Positions 29,965 through 38,880 of a stretch of 64,000 nucleotides of DNA are shown piece by piece (position 1 is the stretch's first letter; every line of letters starts with the position of its first letter). Both the position numbers and the translations under genes were made by a program. The stretch lies in assembly GCF_028751545.1 (NCBI RefSeq), contig NZ_CP071867.1, positions 779,306 through 843,305 of the forward strand, in the 5' to 3' direction. This stretch comes from Gilliamella sp. B3022. Lineage in GTDB: Bacteria > Pseudomonadota > Gammaproteobacteria > Enterobacterales > Orbaceae. The notes below the pieces were generated by a model. The model did not search any database. It saw only the letters and a list, made by a program, of their open reading frames with translations, and was not told the DNA's origin.

Positions 29965-30630
29965 ATGACACAAGACGAATTAAAAAAAGCTGTAGGCTGG
30001 TCAGCCTTAAAATATATCAAACCAAATTCTTATGTTGGAGTGGGAACAGGTTCTACTGCGTCTTATTTTATTGATGCATTAGCTACAATAAAAGATCAGA
30101 TTAAAGGCACCGTTTCAAGTTCGGAAGCATCGACACAAAAATTAAAAAGCTACGGTATTCCAGTATTAGACTGTAATGATGTTGATAGTTTAGATGTATA
30201 TGTTGATGGCGCTGACGAGATAAATCAACAATTACAAATGATCAAAGGCGGGGGTGCTGCATTAACACGTGAAAAAATAGTCTCAGCGCTGGCTAAACAG
30301 TTTATTTGTATTGTCGATGAATCTAAAGTCGTCAATGTTCTTGGTAAATTTCCACTTCCAGTAGAAGTAATTCCGATGGCCCGTTCTTATGTTGCTCGAG
30401 AATTATTTAAACTTGGCGGTAAGCCAATCTATCGACAAGGTGTAGTGACCGATAATGGCAATGTTATTTTAGATGTGCATGATCTTCTTATCACCAATCC
30501 TGAGCAATTAGAACATCGGATTAATAATATTGCAGGAGTGGTAACCGTTGGATTATTTGCCAATAAAGGGGCAGATATTGCATTAGTCGGATGTCGCTCA
30601 GGTGTAAAAGAGTTAAATAAAGCTATCTAA
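29965..30630 (+). CDS. rpiA: ribose-5-phosphate isomerase A
   Basis: Interconverts ribose 5-phosphate and ribulose 5-phosphate in the pentose phosphate pathway. 221 aa (E. coli 219) with [52 protein letters not shown] and the conserved closing region [20 protein letters not shown]. The order argP / rpiA-serA is conserved. Ribosome binding region AGATAGGATGATATC precedes the ATG. Confidence 0.97.
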   Translation: MTQDELKKAVGWSALKYIKPNSYVGVGTGSTASYFIDALATIKDQIKGTVSSSEASTQKLKSYGIPVLDCNDVDSLDVYVDGADEINQQLQMIKGGGAALTREKIVSALAKQFICIVDESKVVNVLGKFPLPVEVIPMARSYVARELFKLGGKPIYRQGVVTDNGNVILDVHDLLITNPEQLEHRINNIAGVVTVGLFANKGADIALVGCRSGVKELNKAI

Positions 30631-30698
30631 TTTTTAAAAATTTAAAATTTTAAATCATAGTAAATACCAAATCTATTTTGTAGGAAAGAGAGGAAATA

Positions 30699-31940
30699 AT
30701 GGTTGTTCAGTCGTTAACAAAAGATGAAAATAAGTTTGTATTACTTGAAGGTATCCACCCTAGTGCGGTTGAAACACTTAAATCAGCAGGTTATAGCAAC
30801 ATTGAATATCATAAAGGTGCATTATCGGAATCGGAACTCAAGGCCGTTTTAAAAGATGCAAGATTTATTGGAATTCGATCACGAACACACTTAACGAAAG
30901 ATATCATTGATGCCGCCCCTAAACTTGCTGGGATTGGTTGTTTCTGTATTGGTACCAATCAAGTTGAACTTAATGCCGCTACCGTTAAAGGTATTCCTGT
31001 TTTTAATGCACCGTTTTCTAATACCCGTTCTGTTGCAGAGCTAGTATTAGCTGAAGCGATTTTATTACTTCGTCGTGTACCAGAAGCCAATGCCAAAGCT
31101 CATCAAGGAAAATGGAATAAAATGGCTACAGGCTCCCATGAAGCGAGGGGTAAAAATTTAGGTATCGTTGGCTATGGTCACATTGGCAGTCAATTGAGTG
31201 TACTTGCTGAAGCATTAGGTATGAATGTTTACTTTTATGATATTGAAACAAAATTGTCATTAGGCAATGCCAAACAAATTTCAACTATGAAAGAGTTACT
31301 TGCCATGAGTGATATCGTCAGCATGCATGTTCCTGAAAATCCAACAACAATTAAAATGATCGGTAAATCAGAAATTGATATGATGAAATCAGGAGCAATC
31401 TTAATTAACGCTTCCCGCGGTAGTGTCATTGATATCGATGCCCTAACTCAAGCGTTAGAAGCCAATAAGCTCAGTGGTGCAGCAATTGATGTATTTCCAA
31501 CTGAACCAGCCAGCAATAATGATCCATTTGAGTCGCCATTATGTAAATTTGATAATGTCATTATTACTCCACATATTGGTGGTTCAACCAGCGAAGCCCA
31601 AGAAAACATTGGTATTGAGGTGGCAACAAAACTGGCTAAATACTCAGACACAGGAGCAACACTTTCCGCAGTTAATTTCCCTAAAGCTGCTCTACCAATT
31701 CCAGCAAAAGGGTCAAGTCGTTTTATTAATATTCACCATAATCAACCTGGGGTATTAACGGCAATTAATACTTTATTTGCAGAACAAGGCCTCAACATAT
31801 CTGCGCAATATCTGCAAACGGACCCTAAGATTGGTTATGTTGTTATTGATATAGATAGAGTAGAACAAAGCAAAGCTGAAGAGTTATTAGTTAAATTAAA
31901 AAATGTAGAAGGCACAATTCGAGCGAGATTATTATTTTAA
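30699..31940 (+). CDS. serA: D-3-phosphoglycerate dehydrogenase
   Basis: First step of serine synthesis, oxidising 3-phosphoglycerate with NAD+. 413 aa: substrate domain (KFVLLEGIHPSAVETL...IGIRSRTHLT), Rossmann domain with GIVGYGHIGSQL, the catalytic motifs INASRGSVID and TPHIGGSTSEAQENIGIEVA, and a C-terminal ACT domain (FINIHHNQPGVLTAINTLFA) which in E. coli SerA binds serine for feedback inhibition. GAGAGGA lies ahead of the ATG. The cell thus carries serine synthesis here and serine catabolism (sdaCA) in the same window, 20 kb apart. Confidence 0.97.
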   Translation: MVVQSLTKDENKFVLLEGIHPSAVETLKSAGYSNIEYHKGALSESELKAVLKDARFIGIRSRTHLTKDIIDAAPKLAGIGCFCIGTNQVELNAATVKGIPVFNAPFSNTRSVAELVLAEAILLLRRVPEANAKAHQGKWNKMATGSHEARGKNLGIVGYGHIGSQLSVLAEALGMNVYFYDIETKLSLGNAKQISTMKELLAMSDIVSMHVPENPTTIKMIGKSEIDMMKSGAILINASRGSVIDIDALTQALEANKLSGAAIDVFPTEPASNNDPFESPLCKFDNVIITPHIGGSTSEAQENIGIEVATKLAKYSDTGATLSAVNFPKAALPIPAKGSSRFINIHHNQPGVLTAINTLFAEQGLNISAQYLQTDPKIGYVVIDIDRVEQSKAEELLVKLKNVEGTIRARLLF

Positions 31941-32039
31941 TAATGCGTTCGAGCAGTAATTTTTTTAAGGATAATAAATAAAATTATCTTTTGAGCAATT
32001 TTAAATAAAATCGGAAATTACTCAAGATCATTAAAAACT

Positions 32040-32075
32040 CAAAGCTTGTTATTATGTTAATTTTAATAAGCTTTG
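32040..32075. terminator. hairpin between convergent serA and srlR
   Basis: CAAAGCTT (32040-32047) and AAGCTTTG (32068-32075) pair perfectly around a 20-base AT-rich loop that can itself extend the stem. It lies in the 189-base gap between converging serA and srlR. No long T-run, so termination is inferred from position. Confidence 0.4.
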
Positions 32076-32129
32076 ATATTTGCTATTGAGTTTAATACCC
32101 ACTTTCTAAGATTTTAAATTTAGGTTTTC

Positions 32130-32909
32130 TTACTTATCTAACGGCTTTACTTTAATAACGTTAATAGCCTTTTGAATTAATGCATTATAGTATTTATCAT
32201 CTAAATTATCGTCGGTAATGATGGTATCGACAGCACTTAAATTACACACGACATTCGGGCTGCGTCGTCCAAATTTTGAAGAATCCGCTAATAAAATTAG
32301 TTTAGCAGCAGCCTTACTCATTGCGACACTACCATGATAGCTTTCATTAAATGTAGTTACACCACCAACTAAATCTACGCCATCGGCACCCATAAAAAGT
32401 TTATCAAACGTATAGGATTCAAAAGCGGCGATGGCTGAAGCATTATTGCTATGAAATGAGGCTGATTTACGGCGAAATGTTCCCCCTGTTAAGATAATAG
32501 TTTGATCATTATCATTAGCTACCAGTTCATTTACCATATGTAAACTATTGGTCATAATAGTCAGATTATTGAATCTAGCAAGCATAGGGATCATTTGGGC
32601 AACCGTGCTACCTGCATCAAAGATAATTGAATCCCCCTCATAGATCAATTTAGCAGCTTCTTGAGCAATCGCTTTTTTAGCTACAGTATTAATGTAAGTT
32701 TTATGATCGATGGCTCTATCACCAATTTCACGATTTAGCATAGCGCCACCATAAGTACGCAAAACTAAACCACTTTCATAAAGCTGTGTAAGATCTTTAC
32801 GAATCGTTGTACCAGTTGTTTTAAAGTGTCGAACTAATTCATCAACACTAACTTGTCCGTGATTTTGCAAGTATTCTAAAATAGCTGTCTGTCTTTGCCT
32901 TACCTTCAT
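32130..32909 (-). CDS. srlR: DeoR-family repressor of the sorbitol operon
   Basis: 259 aa (E. coli SrlR/GutR 257). The N-terminal DeoR helix-turn-helix ([37 protein letters not shown]) is followed by the sugar-phosphate-sensing domain ([62 protein letters not shown]). It is the last gene of the srl operon, 113 bases after gutM. A 15-bp tandem repeat sits just upstream of its start and might contribute a separate promoter or operator. In E. coli gutQ follows; here serA does, so gutQ is absent from this locus. Confidence 0.92.
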   Translation of the reverse strand: MKVRQRQTAILEYLQNHGQVSVDELVRHFKTTGTTIRKDLTQLYESGLVLRTYGGAMLNREIGDRAIDHKTYINTVAKKAIAQEAAKLIYEGDSIIFDAGSTVAQMIPMLARFNNLTIMTNSLHMVNELVANDNDQTIILTGGTFRRKSASFHSNNASAIAAFESYTFDKLFMGADGVDLVGGVTTFNESYHGSVAMSKAAAKLILLADSSKFGRRSPNVVCNLSAVDTIITDDNLDDKYYNALIQKAINVIKVKPLDK

Positions 32910-32926
32910 GCTTGGATCCCATCATT

Positions 32927-32956
32927 ATTAGTGTATAAAAAATTAGTGTATAAAAA
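32927..32956 (-). repeat. two tandem 15-bp copies upstream of srlR
   Basis: ATTAGTGTATAAAAA occurs twice without a gap (32927-32941 and 32942-32956), in the gutM-srlR gap and 18 bases ahead of the srlR start on the minus strand. Each copy read on that strand contains TATACACT. It may be a duplicated operator, a duplicated -10 region or a neutral duplication. Confidence 0.7.
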
Positions 32957-33022
32957 TTTTTATTTTATATAATTATTATACTTTATAATGAAAGAAAATA
33001 CTTTTCAAAATAAAAGTTAATT

Positions 33023-33382
33023 TTACTTATTGGCAGTCAAAGCAACTATTAATGCACTTTGTGAAGACGGCTCACTGGGAAATACCTTTTCAGGTATGAT
33101 ATCTAAAACTGACAGTCCATGTAATTGTGAGACGGGTTTGGGTTTAGCAAATACCGTGATCCCTTTCATAATAACAGAATCAATGACTATCTGGTTTTCA
33201 TCCAATGAAAGCGCAATTAATACTCTCGGTTTAAAATGTTTATTTTTACTACGGCCAACACCCAAGTACCTACTTCTTTTCATAGATGAAAAAGCATGAT
33301 TAAAACGGCGTATTTGCAACCAACTCAAAATAATTTGGGTACACCATGCAAACAATGCCATGACAATTAGCGTATTGGTCAT
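33023..33382 (-). CDS. gutM: glucitol operon activator GutM
   Basis: 119 aa, exactly the E. coli length. One N-terminal membrane-like segment (TNTLIVMALFAWCTQIILSW) precedes the GutM domain (RRFNHAFSSMKRSRYLGVGR...KPRVLIALSLDENQIVIDSVIMKGITVFAKPKP). GutM activates srl transcription in E. coli, opposing SrlR. Gene order srlD-gutM-srlR is conserved, with 79 bases after srlD. Confidence 0.9.
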   Translation of the reverse strand: MTNTLIVMALFAWCTQIILSWLQIRRFNHAFSSMKRSRYLGVGRSKNKHFKPRVLIALSLDENQIVIDSVIMKGITVFAKPKPVSQLHGLSVLDIIPEKVFPSEPSSQSALIVALTANK

Positions 33383-33461
33383 AATTATGATTTGTCCATT
33401 TGATATAAACTAAATAATGAAGTGCGATAAGTTTTACATTAACTTACGCACTTTATTCTAA

Positions 33462-34241
33462 TTAAAACATTACTTGACCACCAGTTATATTAATTGATTG
33501 TCCTGTGCAATAAGAAGCTTTGTCACTTGCATAAAATAATAGGACATTAAGCACATCTTGATAATCACAACCACGTTTTAGTGGTACTTTATCAATATAA
33601 ACTTGCTCAACTTGGTCTTCCTCAATACCTAACTTTTTAGCATATTGAGGTATTAATGATTGGAACATGGGTGATTTTAATAAATTACCTAACATTAATG
33701 AGTTAACAGTAATACCATAATCAGCAAGATCAAGAGCTAATGATTGAGTTAAACCAACGCCACCAAATTTAGCCGCACTATATCCAGAGTTATGTTTACT
33801 GCCCACTTTACCCGATTTTGAATTAATTTGAATAATTCGACCAGAGATTTTATGATTTACCATTAATTTAGCAAATTCACGTGCACATAAGAAATAACCT
33901 GTAAGGTTAACATTCACTGATAGTTGAAAGTCGCTTAATATAAAATTAGTAACCGGTGCAGCTTTAGCAATGCCAGCGCTGTACACCATTAAATCCGTAC
34001 GTTTAAAAGCATCATCAACATCACTCGCCAGCTGGATAACACTCTTTTCGTTCGTTGCATCAACACCAAAACCTTTTGCAGCACCCATACCATGTTTTTG
34101 ATTTATCTCGTTTGCAACTTTATTGGCGTTAGCGATATTTAAATCGGCAACAGCAACCTTGTATCCAGCATCAGCAATCCCCTTACATAAGAATTCACCT
34201 AAAGTTTGACCACCACCTACAATAACTGCTACTTGTTTCAT
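33462..34241 (-). CDS. srlD: sorbitol-6-phosphate 2-dehydrogenase
   Basis: Oxidises the PTS product sorbitol 6-phosphate to fructose 6-phosphate with NAD+. A short-chain dehydrogenase of 259 aa, as in E. coli: VIVGGGQTLGEFLCKGI cofactor loop, VYSAGIAKAA, catalytic Ser and YxxxK in INSKSGKVGSKHNSGYSAAKFG, and the closing YCTGQSINITGGQVMF. It follows srlB after 11 bases with GGAATA-type ribosome binding sequence. Confidence 0.95.
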   Translation of the reverse strand: MKQVAVIVGGGQTLGEFLCKGIADAGYKVAVADLNIANANKVANEINQKHGMGAAKGFGVDATNEKSVIQLASDVDDAFKRTDLMVYSAGIAKAAPVTNFILSDFQLSVNVNLTGYFLCAREFAKLMVNHKISGRIIQINSKSGKVGSKHNSGYSAAKFGGVGLTQSLALDLADYGITVNSLMLGNLLKSPMFQSLIPQYAKKLGIEEDQVEQVYIDKVPLKRGCDYQDVLNVLLFYASDKASYCTGQSINITGGQVMF

Positions 34242-34252
34242 TTTTATATTCC

Positions 34253-34621
34253 TTAATTAGTTAAAATTCTAATTTCATCACCGACAAAAAGTTTTGCAGG
34301 GATGTCACCTTTTACATGCACCGTTCCAGGTAATTCAGCTTGATTATTACCATCAAACCTTATTGTGATATGTCCTAACTGTTGAAAATTAACATTTGCT
34401 ACATCACCTACCGCTGTAATGTTATAAATACGACTGCCTAAATAAATTACTTGCCCGACTTGCAAATTCTGCTTTAAAACATCATGGCTATGAATAAAAC
34501 AGTAATCTGCTAAATCTGCTGGTGCGCCAGTTTTAAATAGAATTAGCATGCCATCGGCTAATGCTTCTAATGCAAATTCACCGATTTGATTAATATTTGA
34601 ATGATAGATAACTTTGGACAT
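34253..34621 (-). CDS. srlB: sorbitol PTS EIIA component
   Basis: Cytoplasmic phosphocarrier of the glucitol/sorbitol PTS, taking phosphate from HPr. 122 aa from the ATG at 34621, which has GAGAAGG upstream; an in-frame start further up would add ten residues not found in the family. VIYHSNINQIGEFALEAL, GAPADLADYCFIHSH (the histidine that is phosphorylated lies in this block), GHITIRFDGNNQAELPGTVHVKG and GDEIRIL match E. coli SrlB (123 aa). Confidence 0.94.
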   Translation of the reverse strand: MSKVIYHSNINQIGEFALEALADGMLILFKTGAPADLADYCFIHSHDVLKQNLQVGQVIYLGSRIYNITAVGDVANVNFQQLGHITIRFDGNNQAELPGTVHVKGDIPAKLFVGDEIRILTN

Positions 34622-34710
34622 TTTTAACCTTCTCATATTTTGACTAAACACTCATTTCCATTACTATCGTCAGCTTAAAATGGGATGTACAATTCCATTT
34701 TTTAGTTCGT

Positions 34711-35703
34711 TTATTGATAAATAAATAATGATACGGCCCAAGCGATTAATACAGTTGGTGCACCAGTTAAAAATCGACTGACTAAAACAGAAGGAACGCC
34801 AACTCTAACTGTATCTTGCTTAGCTTCAGCCAATGACAACCCAACAGGGATAAAGTCACATGCGGCCTGAGCATTTATGGCAAATAACGCAGGTAAAGCT
34901 AAATGTGGTGGAATATGACCAAGTCCTATTTGCACCCCAACTAAAGTACCAATAACTTGTGCAATTACCGCGCCAGGACCTAAGAATGGTGAAAGCAAAG
35001 GAAAAGAACAGATTAACGATAATATAACCAGACCAAGTGGATTATTAGCTAATGGTACAAGACCATGTGCAATAAAGTCACCTAAACCGGATGCGATGAT
35101 TATTCCTATTAATGCCGATACAAACGCCATAAAAGGAAGGATGGTTTTAAGTACTGTATCAATCGTATCACGACCAGCTTGGAAGAAAACTGCAACACCG
35201 GATCCCATTCCAATACCAATTTTTGCCAATAAACCATCACTTTGTTCAGTAATTTTTTTACTGCTATCATAATCTTTAAAATTAGAGGTGGTGCCGCTCG
35301 CTTGGTATTCCGTGTTGTCACCAACTTCATCTTCTTTTTCAATTAATGTGATATTGTGTGGTTTTACAGCTGACACATAAATGTCTTCAACAATATATTG
35401 CGCAAGAGGCCCTGATTTGCCCGTTGCATGAATATTAATGGTTGGTATGCGATTTTTTGGATAAATACCGCACCGTAATGTACCACCGCAATCAATTATA
35501 GCCACGCCAATGTCTTCTTTTGGTGGTTCCCCTTCTTTAAAACCATCAATCGCTTGCCAACCCGTTAATTGGGTGAGAGTGTCAACAATTGTAGGTCGCG
35601 TACCGGCAGCAATATAGACAATTTTTTTTCCAGCAATGACAGGCAATTCTAAAGGTCCGCCCCAACCAGATTCACCTTTTTCTATACGAATAAATTCAGC
35701 CAT
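34711..35703 (-). CDS. srlE: sorbitol PTS EIIB/C2 component
   Basis: 330 aa (E. coli 319). The N-terminal EIIB part ([41 protein letters not shown]) contains the phospho-acceptor cysteine; the C-terminal half from about residue 175 is membrane-embedded ([59 protein letters not shown]). The slightly longer linker around residues 120-150 ([18 protein letters not shown]) accounts for the length difference. Located between srlA and srlB, as in E. coli. Confidence 0.95.
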   Translation of the reverse strand: MAEFIRIEKGESGWGGPLELPVIAGKKIVYIAAGTRPTIVDTLTQLTGWQAIDGFKEGEPPKEDIGVAIIDCGGTLRCGIYPKNRIPTINIHATGKSGPLAQYIVEDIYVSAVKPHNITLIEKEDEVGDNTEYQASGTTSNFKDYDSSKKITEQSDGLLAKIGIGMGSGVAVFFQAGRDTIDTVLKTILPFMAFVSALIGIIIASGLGDFIAHGLVPLANNPLGLVILSLICSFPLLSPFLGPGAVIAQVIGTLVGVQIGLGHIPPHLALPALFAINAQAACDFIPVGLSLAEAKQDTVRVGVPSVLVSRFLTGAPTVLIAWAVSLFIYQ

Positions 35704-35722
35704 TTTGTGTTCCTTATCATTG

Positions 35723-36271
35723 TTATAAATGCACTTTTCTATCTAATTTAATACCCATTTTTCGTTCGAAAATGGCTGTACAAAAGTCTGTGATCCAACC
35801 TCTAAAAAAGTTTGTACCTAAACCGATGAGGAAATAGCTAACCGCTAAAGGACCTAATGGTAAATTTAAAGTGGTTAAGCCTGCTGCTACCCCTAAATAA
35901 ACAAAAAGTTCACCAGGATTAACATGAGGAAATAAACCATTCATTGAATGGCAGCTATAAGATGAAGCAGCGTAATAACTTGGTTTGTAAAACTCTGGCA
36001 TAAAGCGTCCTAGACTTAGTGTCATTGGATTACAAAATACAAAAGTACCAATTAGCGGTAAAATCAAATAACGAGAAACAGGATTACCCGCACAAGCTTG
36101 AGCTAGACGTTCAATACGTTCTTGTCCAATAAATTTAATCAGTGCGTTCATCACTACAAGCAATGAAATTAATAATGGTAAAATCGACGTTACCATCCCC
36201 ACAAAAACTTTTCCTCCTTCCTGAAATAAACCAATAAACCATTCAGCACCAAATGAAATAGCATCAATCAT
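35723..36271 (-). CDS. srlA: sorbitol PTS EIIC component
   Basis: 182 aa (E. coli 187), the first gene of the operon. Membrane protein with [20 protein letters not shown] at the start, [42 protein letters not shown] and the [17 protein letters not shown] block typical of SrlA. Together with SrlE it forms the sorbitol channel. srlE follows after 19 bases. An AGGAGA site precedes the ATG. Confidence 0.95.
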   Translation of the reverse strand: MIDAISFGAEWFIGLFQEGGKVFVGMVTSILPLLISLLVVMNALIKFIGQERIERLAQACAGNPVSRYLILPLIGTFVFCNPMTLSLGRFMPEFYKPSYYAASSYSCHSMNGLFPHVNPGELFVYLGVAAGLTTLNLPLGPLAVSYFLIGLGTNFFRGWITDFCTAIFERKMGIKLDRKVHL

Positions 36272-36302
36272 ATTGTCTCCTATTGAGTTGAATTTCGATT
36301 AA

Positions 36303-36345
36303 ATACTATCAACATCAAAAACAAATAACTTTTAACTAGATCACA
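36303..36345 (-). promoter_or_regulatory. CRP-dependent promoter candidate of the srl operon
   Basis: On the minus strand TGTGATCTAG (from 36345) is a perfect CRP left half, with the other half degenerate (TAAAA instead of TCACA, to 36330). A TAGTAT -10-like hexamer lies at 36308-36303, putting the CRP centre near -41.5. The E. coli srl operon is known to need CRP. The remaining upstream sequence to dps (36346-36547) shows no other clear motif except the dps ribosome binding site. Confidence 0.5.
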
Positions 36346-36547
36346 CTTTGAAATATTTTCTTTTATTTTGAAAGAAATAAATTAGAAAATAATTAAAAAA
36401 AAAGGTGTTTATGAAACGATTGGCATCCATAGATTGCTAAAATAGCAGTGATAGACAACAATAGCTCATTTTGATTGGACTTTAATTGATAGTTAGCGTA
36501 ATTTGTAAATACTTACTTGTTTTGTTTTTCAACTTAAGGAGAATATC

Positions 36548-37108
36548 ATGGCTAAAAGTATTACCTCATCTAAATCTAAAAAAGTTGCTAGTGTAAAGAA
36601 AATACAGCAATCAGCAATTTTGTTTCCTACTGATTTAGGTCAAAAGGCATCAAAAGATATTTCCGGCGCAATGAACTCTGTATTAGCAGATGTGTTTGCC
36701 TTATATTTAAAAACTAAAAACTTTCATTGGCATGTAAGTGGTCCTCATTTTCGTGATTACCATTTAATGTTAGATGATCACGGAGATGAATTATTTGCAA
36801 TGACTGATCCAATTGCGGAACGTGTGCGCAAATTAGGTGGCACAACATTACGTTCTATTGGTCATATATCAAAATTACAAAGTATTTCTGATAATGATGC
36901 AGATTTTGTTGAACCTTCAGATATGATTGCTGAACTTTGCCAAGATAATATTAAACTTACCACTCGTATGCGTGTTGCACATGATATTTGTGATAAATAT
37001 AACGATTCAGCAACAGCAAGTTTGATTGAAGAGTGGATAGATCAAACAGAAAAACGTGCTTGGTTTTTATTTGAAACCAGTCGTAAATTGGATTCTTCGG
37101 GTCACTAA
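36548..37108 (+). CDS. dps: Dps-family ferritin-like DNA protection protein
   Basis: 186 aa. The ferritin-like core has the Dps ferroxidase signature KNFHWHVSGPHFRDYHLMLD, with DDHGDELFAMTDPIAERVRKLGG in the following helix. A lysine- and serine-rich N-terminal tail (AKSITSSKSKKVASVKKIQQ) precedes the core and resembles the DNA-binding tails of other Dps proteins. Dps dodecamers store iron oxidised by peroxide and shield DNA. The ATG is preceded by AAGGAGA. It is divergent from the srl operon and ends in its own hairpin. Confidence 0.9.
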   Translation: MAKSITSSKSKKVASVKKIQQSAILFPTDLGQKASKDISGAMNSVLADVFALYLKTKNFHWHVSGPHFRDYHLMLDDHGDELFAMTDPIAERVRKLGGTTLRSIGHISKLQSISDNDADFVEPSDMIAELCQDNIKLTTRMRVAHDICDKYNDSATASLIEEWIDQTEKRAWFLFETSRKLDSSGH

Positions 37109-37140
37109 AAATTTAGTAATGCTGAATCATTATCCCTAAT

Positions 37141-37164
37141 AAGAGACACATTATTGTGTCTCTT
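37141..37164 (+). terminator. hairpin terminator of dps
   Basis: AAGAGACACA (37141-37150), loop TTAT, TGTGTCTCTT (37155-37164): a perfect ten-base-pair stem 33 bases after dps. The T-run is short. An upstream in-frame start of the next gene falls inside it, supporting the later ATG. Confidence 0.65.
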
Positions 37165-37191
37165 TATCATTTCATTAAGGGGGAATTACAA

Positions 37192-37740
37192 ATGAGTAAA
37201 AAAATTGCTGTTCTTGTTGGGAGTTTACGTAAAGAGTCCTATAATTTAAAAGTAGCCAAAGTGTTTCAACAGATTGCACCACCATCACTCTCACTCAATA
37301 TTGTTGAAATAGGTGATTTACCTTTTTACAACGAAGATATTGATGCTGATACGCCACCACAATCTTATAATCGTTTTCGTCAAGAAATTACTCATTGCGA
37401 TGGTGTGATTTTTGTTACACCAGAATACAATCGAGGATTACCTGCTGTCATAAAAAATGCACTGGATGTTGGTTCACGTCCTTATGGTAAAAGTGTTTGG
37501 TCAAAAAAACCAGCCGCTGTGGTTTCGGTATCACAAGGTGCCATTGGTGGCTTTGGTGCCAATCATCAGTTACGACAATCTTTAGTTTTTCTTGATATGC
37601 CTACATTACAACAACCGGAAGCTTACATCGGTAATATTGGTACAGCTTTTAGTGAAAATGACAATATTAATGAAAAAACCAAGTCTTTTCTTTCATTAAT
37701 TATTGAAAGTTATGCTAAATGGGTTGAACAGCTAAGTTAA
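37192..37740 (+). CDS. NADPH-dependent FMN reductase / quinone reductase (ChrR/YieF type)
   Basis: 182 aa flavodoxin-like reductase. IAVLVGSLRKESYNLKVAKV forms the FMN phosphate loop, FVTPEYNRGLPAVIKNALD and KPAAVVSVSQGAIGGFGA complete the flavin site. Members such as ChrR/YieF reduce quinones and chromate and protect against oxidants, which suits a position next to dps. The ATG at 37192 follows AAGGGGGA; the frame upstream to 37156 crosses the dps terminator. Physiological substrate unknown. Confidence 0.87.
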   Translation: MSKKIAVLVGSLRKESYNLKVAKVFQQIAPPSLSLNIVEIGDLPFYNEDIDADTPPQSYNRFRQEITHCDGVIFVTPEYNRGLPAVIKNALDVGSRPYGKSVWSKKPAAVVSVSQGAIGGFGANHQLRQSLVFLDMPTLQQPEAYIGNIGTAFSENDNINEKTKSFLSLIIESYAKWVEQLS

Positions 37741-37754
37741 TAATGATTTATTTT

Positions 37755-37789
37755 AATATCCACAACCAATATAATTGACTGTGGATATT
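37755..37789 (+). terminator. hairpin after the FMN reductase gene
   Basis: AATATCCACA (37755-37764) and TGTGGATATT (37780-37789) form a perfect ten-base-pair stem with a 15-base loop, 15 bases after the stop codon. Weak T-run. Confidence 0.5.
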
Positions 37790-37809
37790 ATTAAATTTAT
37801 TTGAAACAC

Positions 37810-38487
37810 ATGCTAAACTTCCATCCTTCTAATGAACAAGAGTTATTAAATCGAGCAAAAATGGCTGCTGGTTATAGCTTTGCTGAGATAGCTCAGTATG
37901 TCAATATTCCTATCCCTGCTAATCTTAATAAGCAAAAAGGATGGGTAGGCAATCTGATTGAAACTTACCTTGGTGCGAATGCTGGCAGTAAAGCAGAAAG
38001 AGACTTTTCTAAATTAGGTATTGAGCTAAAAACAATTCCAGTCAATAAAGACGGTAAACCATTAGAAACCACCTTTGTCAGCGTTATTCCCTTAATGGCA
38101 AATCACGGTGTGATTTGGGAAACCAGCCATGTTAAATACAAACTTAGCAAAGTGCTTTGGATCCCTATTGAAGGGGAAAGAAGTATACCTCTTGCAGAAA
38201 GAAAAGTTGGAGAACCAATACTGTGGACACCAACTTTTGAACAAGAGCAACAGCTTAAACAAGATTGGCAAGAATTGATGGATATGATAGCACTTGGTCA
38301 AGTTGAAAAAATTACCGCACGTTATGGCACCTATTTGCAGATTAGACCTAAAGCAGCCAATGGAAAAGCTTTAACTCAAGCCATTGGTAAAAATGGCGAG
38401 ATCATTTTAACTCGCCCAAGAGGATTCTATCTTAAAAAGTCATTCACTTCACAAATCCTACAGAATTCCATTGATCATTTTAGTTAA
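37810..38487 (+). CDS. mutH: DNA mismatch repair endonuclease MutH
   Basis: Nicks the unmethylated strand at hemimethylated GATC sites after MutS-MutL activation. The catalytic triad is in [15 protein letters not shown] (Asp, then E-x-K), followed by [49 protein letters not shown] and [14 protein letters not shown]. From ATG 37810 the protein has 225 aa (E. coli 229); a TTG at 37801 would add three residues. No strong ribosome binding site is visible. Its presence implies Dam methylation of GATC in this organism. Confidence 0.95.
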   Translation: MLNFHPSNEQELLNRAKMAAGYSFAEIAQYVNIPIPANLNKQKGWVGNLIETYLGANAGSKAERDFSKLGIELKTIPVNKDGKPLETTFVSVIPLMANHGVIWETSHVKYKLSKVLWIPIEGERSIPLAERKVGEPILWTPTFEQEQQLKQDWQELMDMIALGQVEKITARYGTYLQIRPKAANGKALTQAIGKNGEIILTRPRGFYLKKSFTSQILQNSIDHFS

Positions 38488-38588
38488 AAAGAATTGATCA
38501 TTTAATTTCTATCACCCTTATTTTTTTAGCCTTACAAAACTTTTTTTTTCGTTAAGAAAAAATCATTTCTTTTATTTTGAAAGATTAA

Positions 38589-38717
38589 AATACCACTTTA
38601 AAAATATTTGTTAGAGGTGATGCTGAAAAAGTTAACAGTTTGATTGCGGTATTAAATGCAAATTATATTGATGTATTAGTCTTTAGTAATAAAATGGCAA
38701 ATCAATTATTTGATTAA
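38589..38717 (+). pseudogene. short start-less reading frame, possible gene remnant
   Basis: A 42-codon open stretch with protein-like composition (LKIFVRGDAEKVNSLI near its start, MANQLFD at its end) begins right after a TAA and has no start codon in a useful place. It lies in the 393-base region between mutH and the GH28 gene, where otherwise only the downstream promoter is recognisable. It may be the end of a lost gene; the family is not recognised. Confidence 0.25.
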
Positions 38718-38788
38718 ATTCATGAATAAATTGACACATAAATATAATATTAAACACCATGTTATTTTCATAAACTGTTTTTAAAATT

Positions 38789-38831
38789 TGTGACTCTATT
38801 AACAGATTCTTAGATTATTAACCTCGATAAT
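38789..38831 (+). promoter_or_regulatory. CRP-dependent promoter candidate of the GH28 gene
   Basis: TGTGA-N6-TAACA (38789-38804) matches the CRP half-sites at nine of ten positions. GATAAT (38826-38831) is a good -10, placing the CRP centre near -41.5 of the expected transcription start at about 38838, 43 bases before the ATG. Confidence 0.55.
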
Positions 38832-38880
38832 CATGTCTATCTTCAATCTTTGATCTTTTATTCTTCATTTTGGAAAAAAC

